Assembly (NCBI RefSeq): GCF_028867965.1
Contig: NZ_JAPQNT010000002.1
Coordinates: 62,001-126,000, forward strand
Direction: 5' to 3'
Length of the DNA stretch: 64,000 nt
DNA from: Flavobacterium sp. SUN046
Lineage (GTDB): Bacteria; Bacteroidota; Bacteroidia; Flavobacteriales; Flavobacteriaceae
Every line of letters starts with the position of its first letter. Within the stretch, counting starts at the first letter, position 1. Below, in pieces: positions 42,877 through 52,613 of this stretch. The position numbers and the translations under genes are program-made. The notes beneath the pieces are model-generated. The model did not search any database, was not told the origin of the DNA, and was given only the letters and a program-made list of their open reading frames with translations.

Positions 42877-43971
42877 CTATAAGTACTTAACTGGATTTGT
42901 ATTTTCTTCTGATAAAACGATTGCAAAATTACTAATTTTTTCTTTAAGAAAATCAACAATATAATTTTTTGTGAATCTTTCGCTTTCAAAGTGACCAATA
43001 TCGGCTAAAAGTATCTGATTTTCAGCTTCATAAAAGTTGTGATATTTCAAATCGGCTGTTAAAAAAACATCGGCGCCTGCTTGAATAGCATTTTTAATAG
43101 CAAAACTTCCTGAACCGCCAAGAACGGCCACTTTTTGTATAGATTTATTTAAAAAAGCTGAGTGGCGAATACCTCCACAGATCATTTTATTTTTTACAAA
43201 TGAAAGAAATTCTGATTCATCCATTGCATTTTCAAGTTCGCCAATCATTCCTAAACCTATATTTTGATTCGTATTTTGTAAATCATAAATTTCATAAGCC
43301 ACTTCTTCATATACATGATGTGAAAATAAAGCTTTCAAAATTTTTGACTGTAAATGTTTTTCAAATGTGACTTCAATTTTGACTTCTGGTGATTCTACAA
43401 ATTCAAATCGTTCACCAATTTCTGGATTACTGTTTTCGTTTCCCATGTAAGTTCCAATTCCTTGTGAGTTAAAACTACAATCTTCATAATTTCCGATTTT
43501 GCCTGCACCTGAACTAAATAAAGCATTACGCAAATATTCAACATTTTCTGGAACGGTGTACGTAACTAATTTTTGAATGAAATTTTGTTTCGGAACTAGT
43601 ATTTTAGTATTTATCAAACCCAAAGCATCACTGAAAATTTTATTCACTCCATTTTTATGATTGTCTAAAGCTGTATGAACGGCATAAATTGCAATATCGT
43701 TTTTAATTGCTTTTAAGACAGAACGTTCTACATAATTTTTGCTAGTAATTTTTTTCAAACCCGAAAATATAATTGGATGAAAGCAAGCTACTAAATTACA
43801 TTTTTTTGCAATGGCTTCATCAATAACAGTTTCTAGAGCGTCATGACAAACAAGAATTCCTGTAGCAATAGCATCGGAATTACCGACTAATAAACCAACA
43901 TTATCAAAATCTTCGGCATAAGCTAAAGGTGCCATTTCTTCTAAAATTGCTAGTATTTCTTTAATTTTCAT
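42877..43971 (-). CDS. Nif3-like dinuclear metal protein
   Basis: The 364-residue protein has both Nif3 halves. The metal-binding His-Pro motif is in Cys-Phe-His-Pro-Ile-Ile-Phe-Ser-Gly (62-70), with Val-His-Thr-Ala-Leu-Asp-Asn near 97-103. A late His is in Ala-Asp-Ile-Gly-His-Phe-Glu-Ser-Glu near 325-333. The insertion of about 130 residues in the middle is the PII/CutA-like domain of the longer bacterial members. Members form hexamers; some were annotated as GTP cyclohydrolase type 2, but the role is uncertain. It forms a tight pair with the coiled-coil gene downstream. Confidence 0.92.
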   Translation of the reverse strand: MKIKEILAILEEMAPLAYAEDFDNVGLLVGNSDAIATGILVCHDALETVIDEAIAKKCNLVACFHPIIFSGLKKITSKNYVERSVLKAIKNDIAIYAVHTALDNHKNGVNKIFSDALGLINTKILVPKQNFIQKLVTYTVPENVEYLRNALFSSGAGKIGNYEDCSFNSQGIGTYMGNENSNPEIGERFEFVESPEVKIEVTFEKHLQSKILKALFSHHVYEEVAYEIYDLQNTNQNIGLGMIGELENAMDESEFLSFVKNKMICGGIRHSAFLNKSIQKVAVLGGSGSFAIKNAIQAGADVFLTADLKYHNFYEAENQILLADIGHFESERFTKNYIVDFLKEKISNFAIVLSEENTNPVKYL

Positions 43972-44011
43972 AATTTAATGGTGTAATCTATTTTAAAAAG
44001 TTCCAATCGAA

Positions 44012-44575
44012 TCAAGTTGCCCATTCGTTAAGCGTTTCTTTAATTGTCCAAATTCCTTTACTATTTTCTAATAAGAAGTAACTTCCGCTATTGTGTTCTA
44101 TATTTCTGTAAAAAGCTACTTTTACAATGCAATATTTTTGTGCAAAATAAATTGGTTTGCTCACTATCATCAGTCGTTGATTATTGTCATTAAAACGTTT
44201 AGAAACGGTATGAAATTCCTCCAAACTTAAACAATTATTAACTTTACTTTTTAGATATTGATTCTGATTATTAAAAATTGAATTCATTTCTGCAGACCAA
44301 TTTTCTTCTAATTTATTGTTAACTTGTTTTTTTATTTCGGCTGAATTCTTTTTTAGTAATTCATTTTTATTGATAACCTCAAATGTTTCTTCATTATTTG
44401 GTGCTTTATTGCAATAAAAACTTAAAAATTGCAAACGGTTTTTCACAATTACTTTTTCATTTTGGTAAAATTTACTCAACAGTATTTTTAAAATGGCTGC
44501 ATCTTGGTTTTCTTGTGTCAAACCAATTTGAAAGCAAAACAAGAAAGCAATTAGTAATTTAAAATTAAGTTTCAT
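44012..44575 (-). CDS. Exported protein of unknown function
   Basis: The 187-residue protein has a signal peptide (about 1-20, Phe-rich, ending near Gly-Leu-Thr-Gln). The mature part is helical with a C-terminal beta segment, His-Asn-Ser-Gly-Ser-Tyr-Phe-Leu-Leu-Glu-Asn. I do not recognise a family. A -7 element lies 22 bases upstream. It diverges from lpxK and is on the same strand as the Nif3-like gene, 40 bases away. Confidence 0.75.
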   Translation of the reverse strand: MKLNFKLLIAFLFCFQIGLTQENQDAAILKILLSKFYQNEKVIVKNRLQFLSFYCNKAPNNEETFEVINKNELLKKNSAEIKKQVNNKLEENWSAEMNSIFNNQNQYLKSKVNNCLSLEEFHTVSKRFNDNNQRLMIVSKPIYFAQKYCIVKVAFYRNIEHNSGSYFLLENSKGIWTIKETLNEWAT

Positions 44576-44596
44576 TTTTCAAAAATATTTTCAATT

Positions 44597-44604
44597 CAAA
44601 GATA
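44597..44604 (-). promoter_or_regulatory. -7 element TATCTTTG of the exported-protein gene
   Basis: The minus-strand TATCTTTG is 21 bases before the ATG at 44575. On the plus strand TACTTTCG at 44613-44620, one mismatch from consensus, may drive lpxK with almost no leader. Confidence 0.55.
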
Positions 44605-44624
44605 AAAAATTATACTTTCGTACT

Positions 44625-45641
44625 ATGATTATTTTAAGGTATTTGCTTTTTCCAATTTCAATTCTTTACGGATTGATTACTTCATTTAGAAATTTTCTTT
44701 TTGATAAAGGAATTTTAAAATCGTATTCGTTTGATATTCCAATAATTGCAGTTGGGAATTTAAGTGTTGGCGGCACCGGAAAAACACCTCAAATAGAATA
44801 TTTAATTCGATTACTCTCTTCTAATTACAAAATTGCGACCTTAAGTCGAGGTTACAAACGAAAATCGGTTGGTTATGTTTTGGCAAATGCAACTTCAGAT
44901 GCTGCGCAACTTGGCGATGAACCATTTCAAATACATCAAAAATTTCCAACTATTACAGTTGCAGTTGATGCCAATCGAAAAAACGGCATCGAGCAACTAT
45001 TACAATTAAATAATAAACCAGATGTTATTTTACTTGACGATGCCTTTCAACACCGAAAAGTTAAGGCTGGATTTTATATTTTATTATCTGCTTATGGTGA
45101 TTTATTTAGTGATGATTTTATGCTTCCAACAGGAAATCTTAGAGAAAGTAGGAGCGGAGCTAAAAGAGCAAATGTGATACTAATTACCAAATGTCCGAAA
45201 GATTTATCGGAGTTTGAACAAGAAAAAATCAAAAATAAAATTGGTTTAAATAAGCCTGTTTTTTTTAGTTATATTGATTACGATTCTGAAATTTACAATG
45301 AAGTTGAACGTAAAAAAGTCTCCGAAATAAAAGAAGTAGATAAGTTGCTTTTGGCCGGAATAGCAAAACCAGAGCCGTTTTTTACTTATTTGAAATCTGA
45401 AAAAAATACAATTTTGACGTATCCAGATCATCATGATTTTTCAGAAAAAGAGGTACAAGAAATACAAAATAAAGCTAAAAATAAACTAATTATTACAACA
45501 GAAAAAGATTATGTTAGATTGAAAAATAAAAATTTGAAATCACTTTTTTATTTACCAATTAAAAGTAGTTTCGTTACTCAAGGTGATAATTTTAATCAAT
45601 CAATTTTAAATTATGTGGGAACAAGTACAAGAAACCGTTAA
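44625..45641 (+). CDS. lpxK: Tetraacyldisaccharide 4'-kinase
   Basis: The 338-residue enzyme phosphorylates the lipid A disaccharide at the 4' position on the inner membrane. An N-terminal hydrophobic anchor (about 4-24) is followed by the P loop Val-Gly-Asn-Leu-Ser-Val-Gly-Gly-Thr-Gly-Lys-Thr-Pro (43-55). Other marks are Leu-Ser-Arg-Gly-Tyr-Lys-Arg near 76, Gly-Asp-Glu-Pro near 102-105, and Leu-Asp-Asp-Ala-Phe-Gln-His-Arg near 139-146. The last 29 bases overlap the start of the purine nucleoside phosphorylase gene in another frame. Confidence 0.94.
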   Translation: MIILRYLLFPISILYGLITSFRNFLFDKGILKSYSFDIPIIAVGNLSVGGTGKTPQIEYLIRLLSSNYKIATLSRGYKRKSVGYVLANATSDAAQLGDEPFQIHQKFPTITVAVDANRKNGIEQLLQLNNKPDVILLDDAFQHRKVKAGFYILLSAYGDLFSDDFMLPTGNLRESRSGAKRANVILITKCPKDLSEFEQEKIKNKIGLNKPVFFSYIDYDSEIYNEVERKKVSEIKEVDKLLLAGIAKPEPFFTYLKSEKNTILTYPDHHDFSEKEVQEIQNKAKNKLIITTEKDYVRLKNKNLKSLFYLPIKSSFVTQGDNFNQSILNYVGTSTRNR

Positions 45642-46425
45642 TTATATTAAAGAAAAAACAGGTTTTGCTCCAGAATATGGAGTAATTTTAGGTTCAGGTT
45701 TGGGTAGTTTTACAAATGATATTCAAGTTGAATTTACGTTGCCTTACAATGAAATTCCAAATTTTCCAGTTGTGACGGTTGAAGGTCACAAAGGTGCTTT
45801 AGTTTTTGGAACAATTGGCGATAAAAAAGTGGTTGCAATGCAAGGTCGATTTCATTTTTATGAAGGTTATGATATGAAGCAAGTCACTTTTCCGGTGCGC
45901 GTAATGAAATATTTGGGCATAACAAAGTTAATTGTATCCAATGCTTCAGGCGGCGTAAATCCTGCTTATGAAGTTGGTTCGATTGTTTTGATAAAAGACC
46001 ATATCAATATGTTGCCAGAACATCCATTACGTGGTAAAAATGATGATCGATTTGGACCAAGATTTGTAAATATGAGTGAGCCTTATAGTTTGAAGATGAT
46101 TGCAAAAACTAAAGAAATCGCAAAGGCAGCCAACATTGAGGTGAAAGATGGAATTTATATGGGTTTACAAGGACCAACATTTGAAACTTTATCAGAATAT
46201 AGAATGGTAAAAATTTTAGGTGCCGATTGTGTAGGAATGTCAACTGTTCCAGAAGTTATTGTGGCAAGGCACATGGAACTTGAAACTTTTGGAATTTCTG
46301 TAATTACCGATATGGGTGATGAAGAAAATATTGAAGAAGTAAATCATGCCGAAGTTCTTAAAGCGGCAGAAAAAGCAGAACCATCGGTACGATTGTTGAT
46401 AAAAGAATTAATCAAACAATATTAA
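45613..46425 (+). CDS. Purine nucleoside phosphorylase (trimeric type)
   Basis: The 270-residue enzyme splits purine nucleosides with phosphate. Motifs of the trimeric family are present: Gly-Ser-Gly-Leu-Gly-Ser-Phe (27-33), Val-Glu-Gly-His-Lys-Gly (56-61), and Met-Gln-Gly-Arg-Phe-His-Phe-Tyr-Glu-Gly (77-86). Asn-Ala-Ser-Gly-Gly-Val-Asn (113-119) and Gly-Pro-Thr-Phe-Glu-Thr near 190 are also there. The base-binding loop reads Ile-Thr-Asp-Met-Gly; where some members have Asn, this has Asp. Its start lies inside lpxK (29-base overlap), so the two are coupled. Confidence 0.93.
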   Translation: MWEQVQETVNYIKEKTGFAPEYGVILGSGLGSFTNDIQVEFTLPYNEIPNFPVVTVEGHKGALVFGTIGDKKVVAMQGRFHFYEGYDMKQVTFPVRVMKYLGITKLIVSNASGGVNPAYEVGSIVLIKDHINMLPEHPLRGKNDDRFGPRFVNMSEPYSLKMIAKTKEIAKAANIEVKDGIYMGLQGPTFETLSEYRMVKILGADCVGMSTVPEVIVARHMELETFGISVITDMGDEENIEEVNHAEVLKAAEKAEPSVRLLIKELIKQY

Positions 46426-46458
46426 AAAAAAGACGCTTGTTAAAAAGCGTCTTTTTTA
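46424..46458. terminator. Bidirectional terminator
   Basis: AGACGCTT (46431-46438) pairs with AAGCGTCT (46445-46452), with an A run before and a T run after. It serves the lpxK/phosphorylase transcript and the converging kinase gene. Confidence 0.85.
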
Positions 46459-48627
46459 TTAAATTAGGTTTTCGGCTATAATTTTATAAAATTTTTCAGG
46501 TTCAAATGGTTTTGTAATGACATCGTTCATTCCGAACGAAAGTAACATTTCACGATTTTCGTTTAATGAAATTGCAGTTAAAGCAATAATTGGTATTTTG
46601 GTGTTAAATTCACGTATTTGTTGTGTTGCAATAGTTCCGTTAATGCCTGGCAAGTGGACATCCATAAGAATTAAATCAAATTTATTATTCTTTTTCATTA
46701 AGGTAACACAATCTTCACCATTATCTAAAATCTTACAATTCATGCCTCTATTTTCAAGCATTTTTTTCGTAATCATTTGATTTATTTTATTGTCTTCAAC
46801 TAATACTATTCGTTTATTTTCAATATCTATATTTTCAAATGATTCCACTTTTTGCACTGGCATTTCAGAATCGCCAACATCAAACGGAAGAACGAAGAAA
46901 AATGTCGTTCCTAATCCGACTTTACTATTCAATTGAATATTTCCACCTAAAAGTTCAATTAATCGTTTCACAATTGAAAGACCTAATCCGGTTCCGCCAT
47001 ATTTTCTATTAATTTCTATAGAACCTTGTGAAAAACTATCAAAAATTTCAGCTTGTTTATCATCCGGAATTCCAATTCCATTATCTGAAATTTTAAATAA
47101 AACTTGAATTTTAGTATCTTCAATCGATTCTAATCGGGCAATTAATTTAACATTACCGTTTTTAGTAAACTTTAAAGAATTGTTTATTAAATTGATAAAA
47201 ATCTGAGATAATTTAGTTGGATCACATATAATATTTTCAGGTATTGAACTGTCAATATCAATGATAAAAGTATTGTTGTTTTCTAAAGCAATTTCTTTAA
47301 AAGAAGTTTGAATATTAATAAGATGCGTTCTTAGGTTACAATTGATGTGTTCAATTGGAATGTTTTCAGATTCAATTCGGTTAATTTCTAAAATATCATT
47401 AATAAATGTTAGTAAATAATTACCTGAAAATTTCAATGAATTTAGGTAGTTTAGCTGACTTTCCTTAGGTTGCTCTTCTAATAATAAATGTGTAATTCCA
47501 TTGATGGCATTCAGAGGTGTTCGCAATTCATGACTTACCGTTGAAAGAAATTCTGAACGAGCTTTAGTGGCTTTTTCTGCATTTTCTTTGGCAATATATA
47601 ATTCGTTATTTTTCTCTCTTAATAAAGTATTGGATTGGGTTCTAAGGATATTATTTTTGTATAATGACAAACTTAAAAGCGACAATATAGAAATCAATGC
47701 AATGGCCAAAATACTAATTAATTTAGCAAAATTACTCGCTTTTTCTTGGCTTTTATTTTCCTTATCAATTTGTTCAATACTCTTTAATCGTTCAGAACTT
47801 TTAAAAGCAGTAAAATCTTCAATTCCAATTTTTTTATTATTTATTTGTGACAAACTGTCTTTTAAAATCACATATTGTTTTAAATAATCATGTGATTTTT
47901 CTATGTCCATAGATTTTTCAAATGATTGACTTATAGCTAAAATAATATTTGATTTTTGCTCTAAATTATTTTTGGATAAAGCTAATGCTCTGAATAAATA
48001 ATTTTTTGCCAAATTGTATCTTTTTCTTTCAATTTCAATTCTTCCAATTTGATATAATGCTTCTGATTTTATTTTATTATAATCAGATGTGTCTTTTTTT
48101 ATTATTACATTTTCTAATAATGGCTGTGCTAAATCGTCTCGCTTTTTTTCGATATAAATGATTGCTTTTTGTAAATTTAGCATTTCTATAGCGCTCGAAA
48201 TTTTCATTTTTTCGTACAGAATCGTAGCTTTATTAAAGTTTTTTTCTGCCATGGTGAAATTATTTTTCTCCATGTAGCAAATTCCCAAACTATAATGTGT
48301 AAAAGCTTGTTCAGTAGAAGTTGGCAGCGTTGAATAGATAGCAATACTTTTTACAAAAACATCAATTGCATCATCAATTTTTTTAAGTTCTAAATAAATA
48401 CTTCCTAAATTAGAATAACTATTTGCAATTGATTTTTGATTGTTGGTTTTATTGGCATATTCAATTGCTTTTTGAGAATATTCAAGGCAATTTCTATAGT
48501 TATCACTTCTTTTATAGAATTTAACTAAATCTAGATAGTAATTCGTACTATCAATACTCTCAGAAGTCTTCTTATGAGAAAAAGTTAGTAGCGGAATAAA
48601 CAATAAAAACAAAGCAAATTTCCCCAT
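46459..48627 (-). CDS. TPR-containing hybrid histidine kinase
   Basis: The 722-residue protein starts with a signal peptide (1-17) and six or so tetratricopeptide repeats (about 20-270), for example Ser-Asn-Leu-Gly-Ser-Ile-Tyr-Leu-Glu-Leu-Lys. One membrane helix follows (about 300-322), then a coiled coil. The HisKA domain has His366 (Val-Ser-His-Glu-Leu-Arg-Thr-Pro-Leu-Asn-Ala). The HATPase domain has Asp-Asn-Gly-Ile-Gly-Ile and Gly-Thr-Gly-Leu-Gly-Leu-Ser-Ile-Val. The C-terminal receiver (about 605-722) has phosphoacceptor Asp656 (Leu-Met-Asp-Val-His-Leu-Pro). The TPR sensor lies in the periplasm. No partner regulator gene is nearby. Confidence 0.92.
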   Translation of the reverse strand: MGKFALFLLFIPLLTFSHKKTSESIDSTNYYLDLVKFYKRSDNYRNCLEYSQKAIEYANKTNNQKSIANSYSNLGSIYLELKKIDDAIDVFVKSIAIYSTLPTSTEQAFTHYSLGICYMEKNNFTMAEKNFNKATILYEKMKISSAIEMLNLQKAIIYIEKKRDDLAQPLLENVIIKKDTSDYNKIKSEALYQIGRIEIERKRYNLAKNYLFRALALSKNNLEQKSNIILAISQSFEKSMDIEKSHDYLKQYVILKDSLSQINNKKIGIEDFTAFKSSERLKSIEQIDKENKSQEKASNFAKLISILAIALISILSLLSLSLYKNNILRTQSNTLLREKNNELYIAKENAEKATKARSEFLSTVSHELRTPLNAINGITHLLLEEQPKESQLNYLNSLKFSGNYLLTFINDILEINRIESENIPIEHINCNLRTHLINIQTSFKEIALENNNTFIIDIDSSIPENIICDPTKLSQIFINLINNSLKFTKNGNVKLIARLESIEDTKIQVLFKISDNGIGIPDDKQAEIFDSFSQGSIEINRKYGGTGLGLSIVKRLIELLGGNIQLNSKVGLGTTFFFVLPFDVGDSEMPVQKVESFENIDIENKRIVLVEDNKINQMITKKMLENRGMNCKILDNGEDCVTLMKKNNKFDLILMDVHLPGINGTIATQQIREFNTKIPIIALTAISLNENREMLLSFGMNDVITKPFEPEKFYKIIAENLI

Positions 48628-48669
48628 TCGTGAGTGAATCTTGAATTTATGAACCCTAAATTAAGGAAA

Positions 48670-49659
48670 TTATTTTTGAATATGAAGTATTAAATCAATA
48701 ATTCTCGATGAATAACCTATTTCATTGTCGTACCAACCCACAACTTTCACCATTTTATCTATAACTGATGTCAATTGTGAATCGAAAAGACAAGAATTAG
48801 TATTACCAATAATATCTACAGATACTATTGGATCTTCGGTATAATCAAGAATTCCTTTTAAGTTATTTTGGGCAGCTTTTTTAAATGCGGTATTAATTTC
48901 TTCAATTGAAACTTCACGTTTTACATTAAACGTTATATCGGTTAAAGAACCATCTGGAACAGGAACTCTAATGCCGCAACCGCCAATTTTGCCTTCCATT
49001 TCCGGAAAAATTTTAGTCAGTGCTTTGGCAGCACCAGTTGTTGTTGGAACAATTGATTGGCTTGCGCCACGAGCACGACGTAAATCTTTATGCGGTTGAT
49101 CGTGTAAACTTTGATCGGTTGTATAGGAGTGAACCGTAGTGATGTAGGCTTGCTCAATACCACATAAATCATTAATGACTTTCATCATTGGCGCTGCATT
49201 ATTAGTAGTACAACTGGCATTAGAAACTATTTTTTCGGTTCCGTCAAGAATATGTTCATTAACTCCTAGAACTACCGTTTTTATTTCTGGAACTTCTGAT
49301 GGTGCTGAAAGAATTACCTTTTTTGCTCCTGCAAAAATATGTTTATGAATGTCTTCAAATGATTTATATTTCCCAGTTGATTCAATTACAAAATCGATAT
49401 TTTCCCAATTCAAATTTGAAATTTCTTTCTCGTGAAAAAACAAATACGATTTTTCATTAACAATAATCGAATTTTCATCAAATGAAACCGAGTATGGCAA
49501 AACGCCATGAATACTGTCGTATTTGATTAAATGTGCCATTGTTCGATTATCAGCAATATCATTTATGGCAACAACTTCAATAGTTGGGTGATTAATAAGT
49601 AATCTAAAAAGATTTCTTCCAATGCGTCCAAATCCGTTAATGGCAATTTTTATTTTCAA
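48670..49659 (-). CDS. gapA: Glyceraldehyde-3-phosphate dehydrogenase
   Basis: The 329-residue enzyme oxidises glyceraldehyde 3-phosphate with NAD. The Rossmann start Ile-Asn-Gly-Phe-Gly-Arg-Ile-Gly-Arg (7-15) is followed by Asn-Asp near 33-34, which favours NAD over NADP. The active site is Cys150 (Ser-Asn-Ala-Ser-Cys-Thr-Thr-Asn) with His near 177 (Thr-Val-His-Ser-Tyr-Thr). It is not clustered with other glycolytic genes. The 133 bases upstream show no clear TAnnTTTG element. Confidence 0.95.
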   Translation of the reverse strand: MKIKIAINGFGRIGRNLFRLLINHPTIEVVAINDIADNRTMAHLIKYDSIHGVLPYSVSFDENSIIVNEKSYLFFHEKEISNLNWENIDFVIESTGKYKSFEDIHKHIFAGAKKVILSAPSEVPEIKTVVLGVNEHILDGTEKIVSNASCTTNNAAPMMKVINDLCGIEQAYITTVHSYTTDQSLHDQPHKDLRRARGASQSIVPTTTGAAKALTKIFPEMEGKIGGCGIRVPVPDGSLTDITFNVKREVSIEEINTAFKKAAQNNLKGILDYTEDPIVSVDIIGNTNSCLFDSQLTSVIDKMVKVVGWYDNEIGYSSRIIDLILHIQK

Positions 49660-49792
49660 TTCGGTTGTAGTTTTGGGTTTATATTTTGCTTAAAACAGTT
49701 TAAAATTCGCAAGATTTTAAGATTCTCAGCAGCTTGTATTATTTTGCTAAATTAGAAAATATTTGATTAAGACAAATTTTCAAAATTTAATA

Positions 49793-50533
49793 TTATATCA
49801 ATGTAATTTTTATGTAACTAAAATTATCATTACAACTTCCATCTTTTTTCCAATATTCTGTTGAATATAAAATAGGAAGATAAAAACTTCCATCTGAACC
49901 CCAAAACATTTCTTGTGCTGGCGCTGGCATCCAGTTTTTAAAACTTGCGTAAAAAATGGTTTGTGGTTTATTTTTTATAAGTGAAAGTAATTCCAATTGA
50001 GCTTCAGTCGCATATGGGTCAGCATATACGCTCATTATTAATTTTTTATTTTGTGATATGTAAGGAAAGTCTACAAAACTTTGAATCTCTTTACCATCAA
50101 TTTTTGAAACAAATTTATAATCTAAATCTTCCCAGTAAAGTCCGTAAACAAGATAAACATTTAAAAATTTTATTTGTCCTAGGTAAGTAAACTCTTGCTT
50201 TGTTTCATCAAATGGATCTTTATCTACATATTCTTTAAATCCTTTTTGAATCGGAAGTTTTATAACGCCTTTAGTTTTTCTAATTTTTGTTGTATCGGAT
50301 ACTAAAAACTCAACTGCTGTTTTCTTTTTTTGTAAAAATAATTTTTTATCAATCAATTGTATCTTGATAAATTTTTTAAGAAGCGAGTCATTATCAATTA
50401 ATTGTGTACTGTCTTTAATTGAAAATCCAGTAATTTTATTTAGTACCTTTTTTTCATTTGTTTGTGCTATAATTTGGGTACAAAATAGCATAGAATAAAA
50501 AACAAAAAAGGAGCATAAATATTTTAGTTTCAT
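49793..50533 (-). CDS. Exported protein of unknown function
   Basis: The 246-residue protein has a signal peptide (about 1-23, ending Ile-Ile-Ala-Gln). The mature part is mostly beta, with many aromatic residues (Leu-Val-Tyr-Gly-Leu-Tyr-Trp-Glu near 130; Phe-Trp-Gly-Ser-Asp-Gly-Ser-Phe near 210) and one late Cys. I do not recognise a family. It sits alone between gapA and lipA on the same strand. Codon and base use look like its neighbours. Confidence 0.72.
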   Translation of the reverse strand: MKLKYLCSFFVFYSMLFCTQIIAQTNEKKVLNKITGFSIKDSTQLIDNDSLLKKFIKIQLIDKKLFLQKKKTAVEFLVSDTTKIRKTKGVIKLPIQKGFKEYVDKDPFDETKQEFTYLGQIKFLNVYLVYGLYWEDLDYKFVSKIDGKEIQSFVDFPYISQNKKLIMSVYADPYATEAQLELLSLIKNKPQTIFYASFKNWMPAPAQEMFWGSDGSFYLPILYSTEYWKKDGSCNDNFSYIKITLI

Positions 50534-50570
50534 ATTGATTTGGATACAATTATAATTTTAAAACCAATAT

Positions 50571-51440
50571 TTACAAAATATGTTTTTCAGCATGATATGA
50601 AGAACGCACTAAAGGACCACTTTCAACATGACGAAATCCCATTTCTTTACCAATTTTTTCATACTTTTCAAATTGCTCAGGAGTAATGAATTCTTTAACT
50701 GGCAAATGTTTTTTGCTAGGTTGTAAATATTGTCCAATTGTAATAATATCTACATTTTGATTGCGAATATCTTGCATTGTTTCAAGCACTTCAGCTTCGG
50801 TTTCACCCAAACCTAACATAATTCCCGATTTGGTTCTGCGAATACCTTTTTCTTTCAAATATCTTAAAACTTCTAGGCTTTTATCATATTTTGCTTGAAT
50901 ACGAACTTCACGCGTTAATCGTCTAACAGTTTCTATATTATGCGATACAACTTCGGGATTAGCTTCAATAATTCTATCAATATTCCGAGTATTTCCTTGA
51001 AAGTCAGGAATTAAAGTTTCTAATGTTGTATTTGGATTCATTCTACGAATAGCTTCCACAGTTTCTAACCAAATTATTGAACCCATATCTTTCAAATCAT
51101 CTCTATCAACGCTCGTGATTACAGCATGTTTGATATTCATGATTTTAATAGAACGCGCTACTTTTTCAGGTTCATCCCAATCTACATTTTCTGGACGACC
51201 AGTTTTTACGCCACAAAAACCACAGGAACGTGTACAGATATTACCTAAAATCATGAATGTAGCTGTTCCTTCACCCCAACATTCACCCATATTTGGGCAA
51301 CTTCCAGAGGCGCAAATGGTATTCAGACTATATTTGTCTACCAAGCCACGAAGTTCAGTATATTTTTGTCCAATTGGCAATTTTACTTTTAGCCATTTTG
51401 GTTTTCCAATAGGTAATGTATTTTCAGCAACCGATTCCAT
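50571..51440 (-). CDS. lipA: Lipoyl synthase
   Basis: I chose ATG 51440 (289 residues): the -7 element at 51459-51466 overlaps the longer open frame's start at 51461. This radical SAM enzyme inserts two sulfurs into protein-bound octanoyl chains. The auxiliary cluster is Cys43, Cys48 and Cys54 ([12 protein letters not shown]). The SAM cluster is Cys69-x3-Cys73-x2-Cys76. The C-terminal Arg-Ser-Ser-Tyr that ligates the auxiliary cluster is present near 279-282. Confidence 0.96.
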   Translation of the reverse strand: MESVAENTLPIGKPKWLKVKLPIGQKYTELRGLVDKYSLNTICASGSCPNMGECWGEGTATFMILGNICTRSCGFCGVKTGRPENVDWDEPEKVARSIKIMNIKHAVITSVDRDDLKDMGSIIWLETVEAIRRMNPNTTLETLIPDFQGNTRNIDRIIEANPEVVSHNIETVRRLTREVRIQAKYDKSLEVLRYLKEKGIRRTKSGIMLGLGETEAEVLETMQDIRNQNVDIITIGQYLQPSKKHLPVKEFITPEQFEKYEKIGKEMGFRHVESGPLVRSSYHAEKHIL

Positions 51441-51458
51441 ATTCACAATTTTGAAATG

Positions 51459-51466
51459 CAAAGATA
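51459..51466 (-). promoter_or_regulatory. -7 element TATCTTTG of lipA
   Basis: The minus-strand TATCTTTG ends 18 bases before ATG 51440. Transcription should begin near 51452, downstream of the longer open frame's first codon, which fixes the lipA start. Confidence 0.65.
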
Positions 51467-51535
51467 ATGATATTGCAATTAGAAAATGGCTCTAAGAATT
51501 CAGATTTTTTATACAACAATTGTTATAATTTATAC

Positions 51536-51572
51536 AAAAAAACCTGTTTAATTGCAATGAACTAAACAGGTT
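51536..51572 (-). terminator. Terminator of tonB
   Basis: On the minus strand AACCTGTTTA (51572-51563) pairs perfectly with TAAACAGGTT (51550-51541), followed by seven T. Confidence 0.85.
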
Positions 51573-51595
51573 TCTAATTGTTAATTATTTTGAAA

Positions 51596-52399
51596 TTACA
51601 TCATAACCGTTATCGGAAGCGTGTATTGAGTTCTAACTGGTTGACCGTTTTTCATACCTGGTTCCCATTTAGTTTTTAATGATTTTAAAACTCTAATGGC
51701 TTCTTTGTCAATTACATCATTTGTTTTTTTGACGATTTCAATATCAGTCATCGTTCCATTTCTTTCAATTACAAATGATACAAATACTTTTATAGCTTCT
51801 CCATCTTCTTCAACTTCTTGTTTTTCAAAATTTCGACCAACATATTCATAGAAGTTTTTAATGCCACCAGGAAATACTGGTTGTTTATCAAGATTTGATT
51901 TATCATACGGTCCATTATCTGGTGCTAAAATAACTGGAGTTGATGGAACGAAAATAGTACTTGGACCATCGGTTGGTGCTCCAGTACCTCCGCCAGTAGG
52001 AGAAGTTGGTACATTTGGAGTCGGATTCTTAATTGTTAAAGCTACATCTACAACTGCATTTTTAGTTTTATCTACAACATAGTTTTTGTTATCAACAGCT
52101 GCTTTACTCTTAGCGGTTTCTGTTTTAGGTTTTACAATTTCATGTTTGTCTTCAATGATTGTTACAGGTGGTTTAACACTTGGAGGTAGTACAACAGGAA
52201 CCCTTATTTCTATATCTGGTTTTGCAGCAAATGAACTCAATAAAAAAGTTCCGCCACCAAGAAATAAAATTCCAAAAAGAAATGCAATTAAAGTTGTTTT
52301 TGAGCTTTCACGGCGTAATTGGTAGGCACCATACTTTTGGTTTTTGCCTTCAAATACAAGGTCTAACCACTTTTTTTCAAAGATACTAACGTTTGACAT
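51596..52399 (-). CDS. TonB family energy transducer
   Basis: The 267-residue protein has a cytoplasmic start with Leu-Val-Phe-Glu-Gly-Lys-Asn-Gln-Lys-Tyr-Gly-Ala-Tyr-Gln-Leu-Arg (13-28), common in Bacteroidota TonB proteins. One membrane helix follows (about 35-55). A Pro/Lys/Thr-rich periplasmic linker (about 60-175) leads to the C-terminal TonB domain (about 180-267, with Val-Phe-Pro-Gly-Gly and Thr-Lys-Trp-Glu-Pro-Gly-Met-Lys-Asn-Gly-Gln-Pro-Val-Arg). It transmits proton-motive energy to outer-membrane receptors. No ExbB/ExbD genes are adjacent. The 214 bases to lemA hold only divergent upstream regions. Confidence 0.92.
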   Translation of the reverse strand: MSNVSIFEKKWLDLVFEGKNQKYGAYQLRRESSKTTLIAFLFGILFLGGGTFLLSSFAAKPDIEIRVPVVLPPSVKPPVTIIEDKHEIVKPKTETAKSKAAVDNKNYVVDKTKNAVVDVALTIKNPTPNVPTSPTGGGTGAPTDGPSTIFVPSTPVILAPDNGPYDKSNLDKQPVFPGGIKNFYEYVGRNFEKQEVEEDGEAIKVFVSFVIERNGTMTDIEIVKKTNDVIDKEAIRVLKSLKTKWEPGMKNGQPVRTQYTLPITVMM

Positions 52400-52583
52400 A
52401 ATTTATAGTTTTTAATTGTTAAGTATCAATGTTACATATGCGAAGTGTTTTTATTTTAATAACGCAAAGAGTATTCCAATATTGTGTGATTGTTGTAAGA
52501 AAATTACAAAAATCTTGAAGTATTGTTTACACTATATGATTTTTGTTGATTTCTGTACATAAAAAAGTTATAGAGTAAATTGC

Positions 52584-52591
52584 TATATTTG
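52584..52591 (+). promoter_or_regulatory. -7 element TATATTTG of lemA
   Basis: TATATTTG lies 22 bases before the lemA ATG at 52614. No clear -33 TTG is seen at standard spacing. Confidence 0.55.
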
Positions 52592-52613
52592 CCTAAGTTT
52601 AAAAAATGAAATT

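Noticed and set aside
48670..49659. Possible erythrose-4-phosphate dehydrogenase instead of GAPDH.
   Set aside because: Length, Cys150 context and NAD-type Asn-Asp fit GAPDH, and nothing nearby suggests pyridoxal synthesis.
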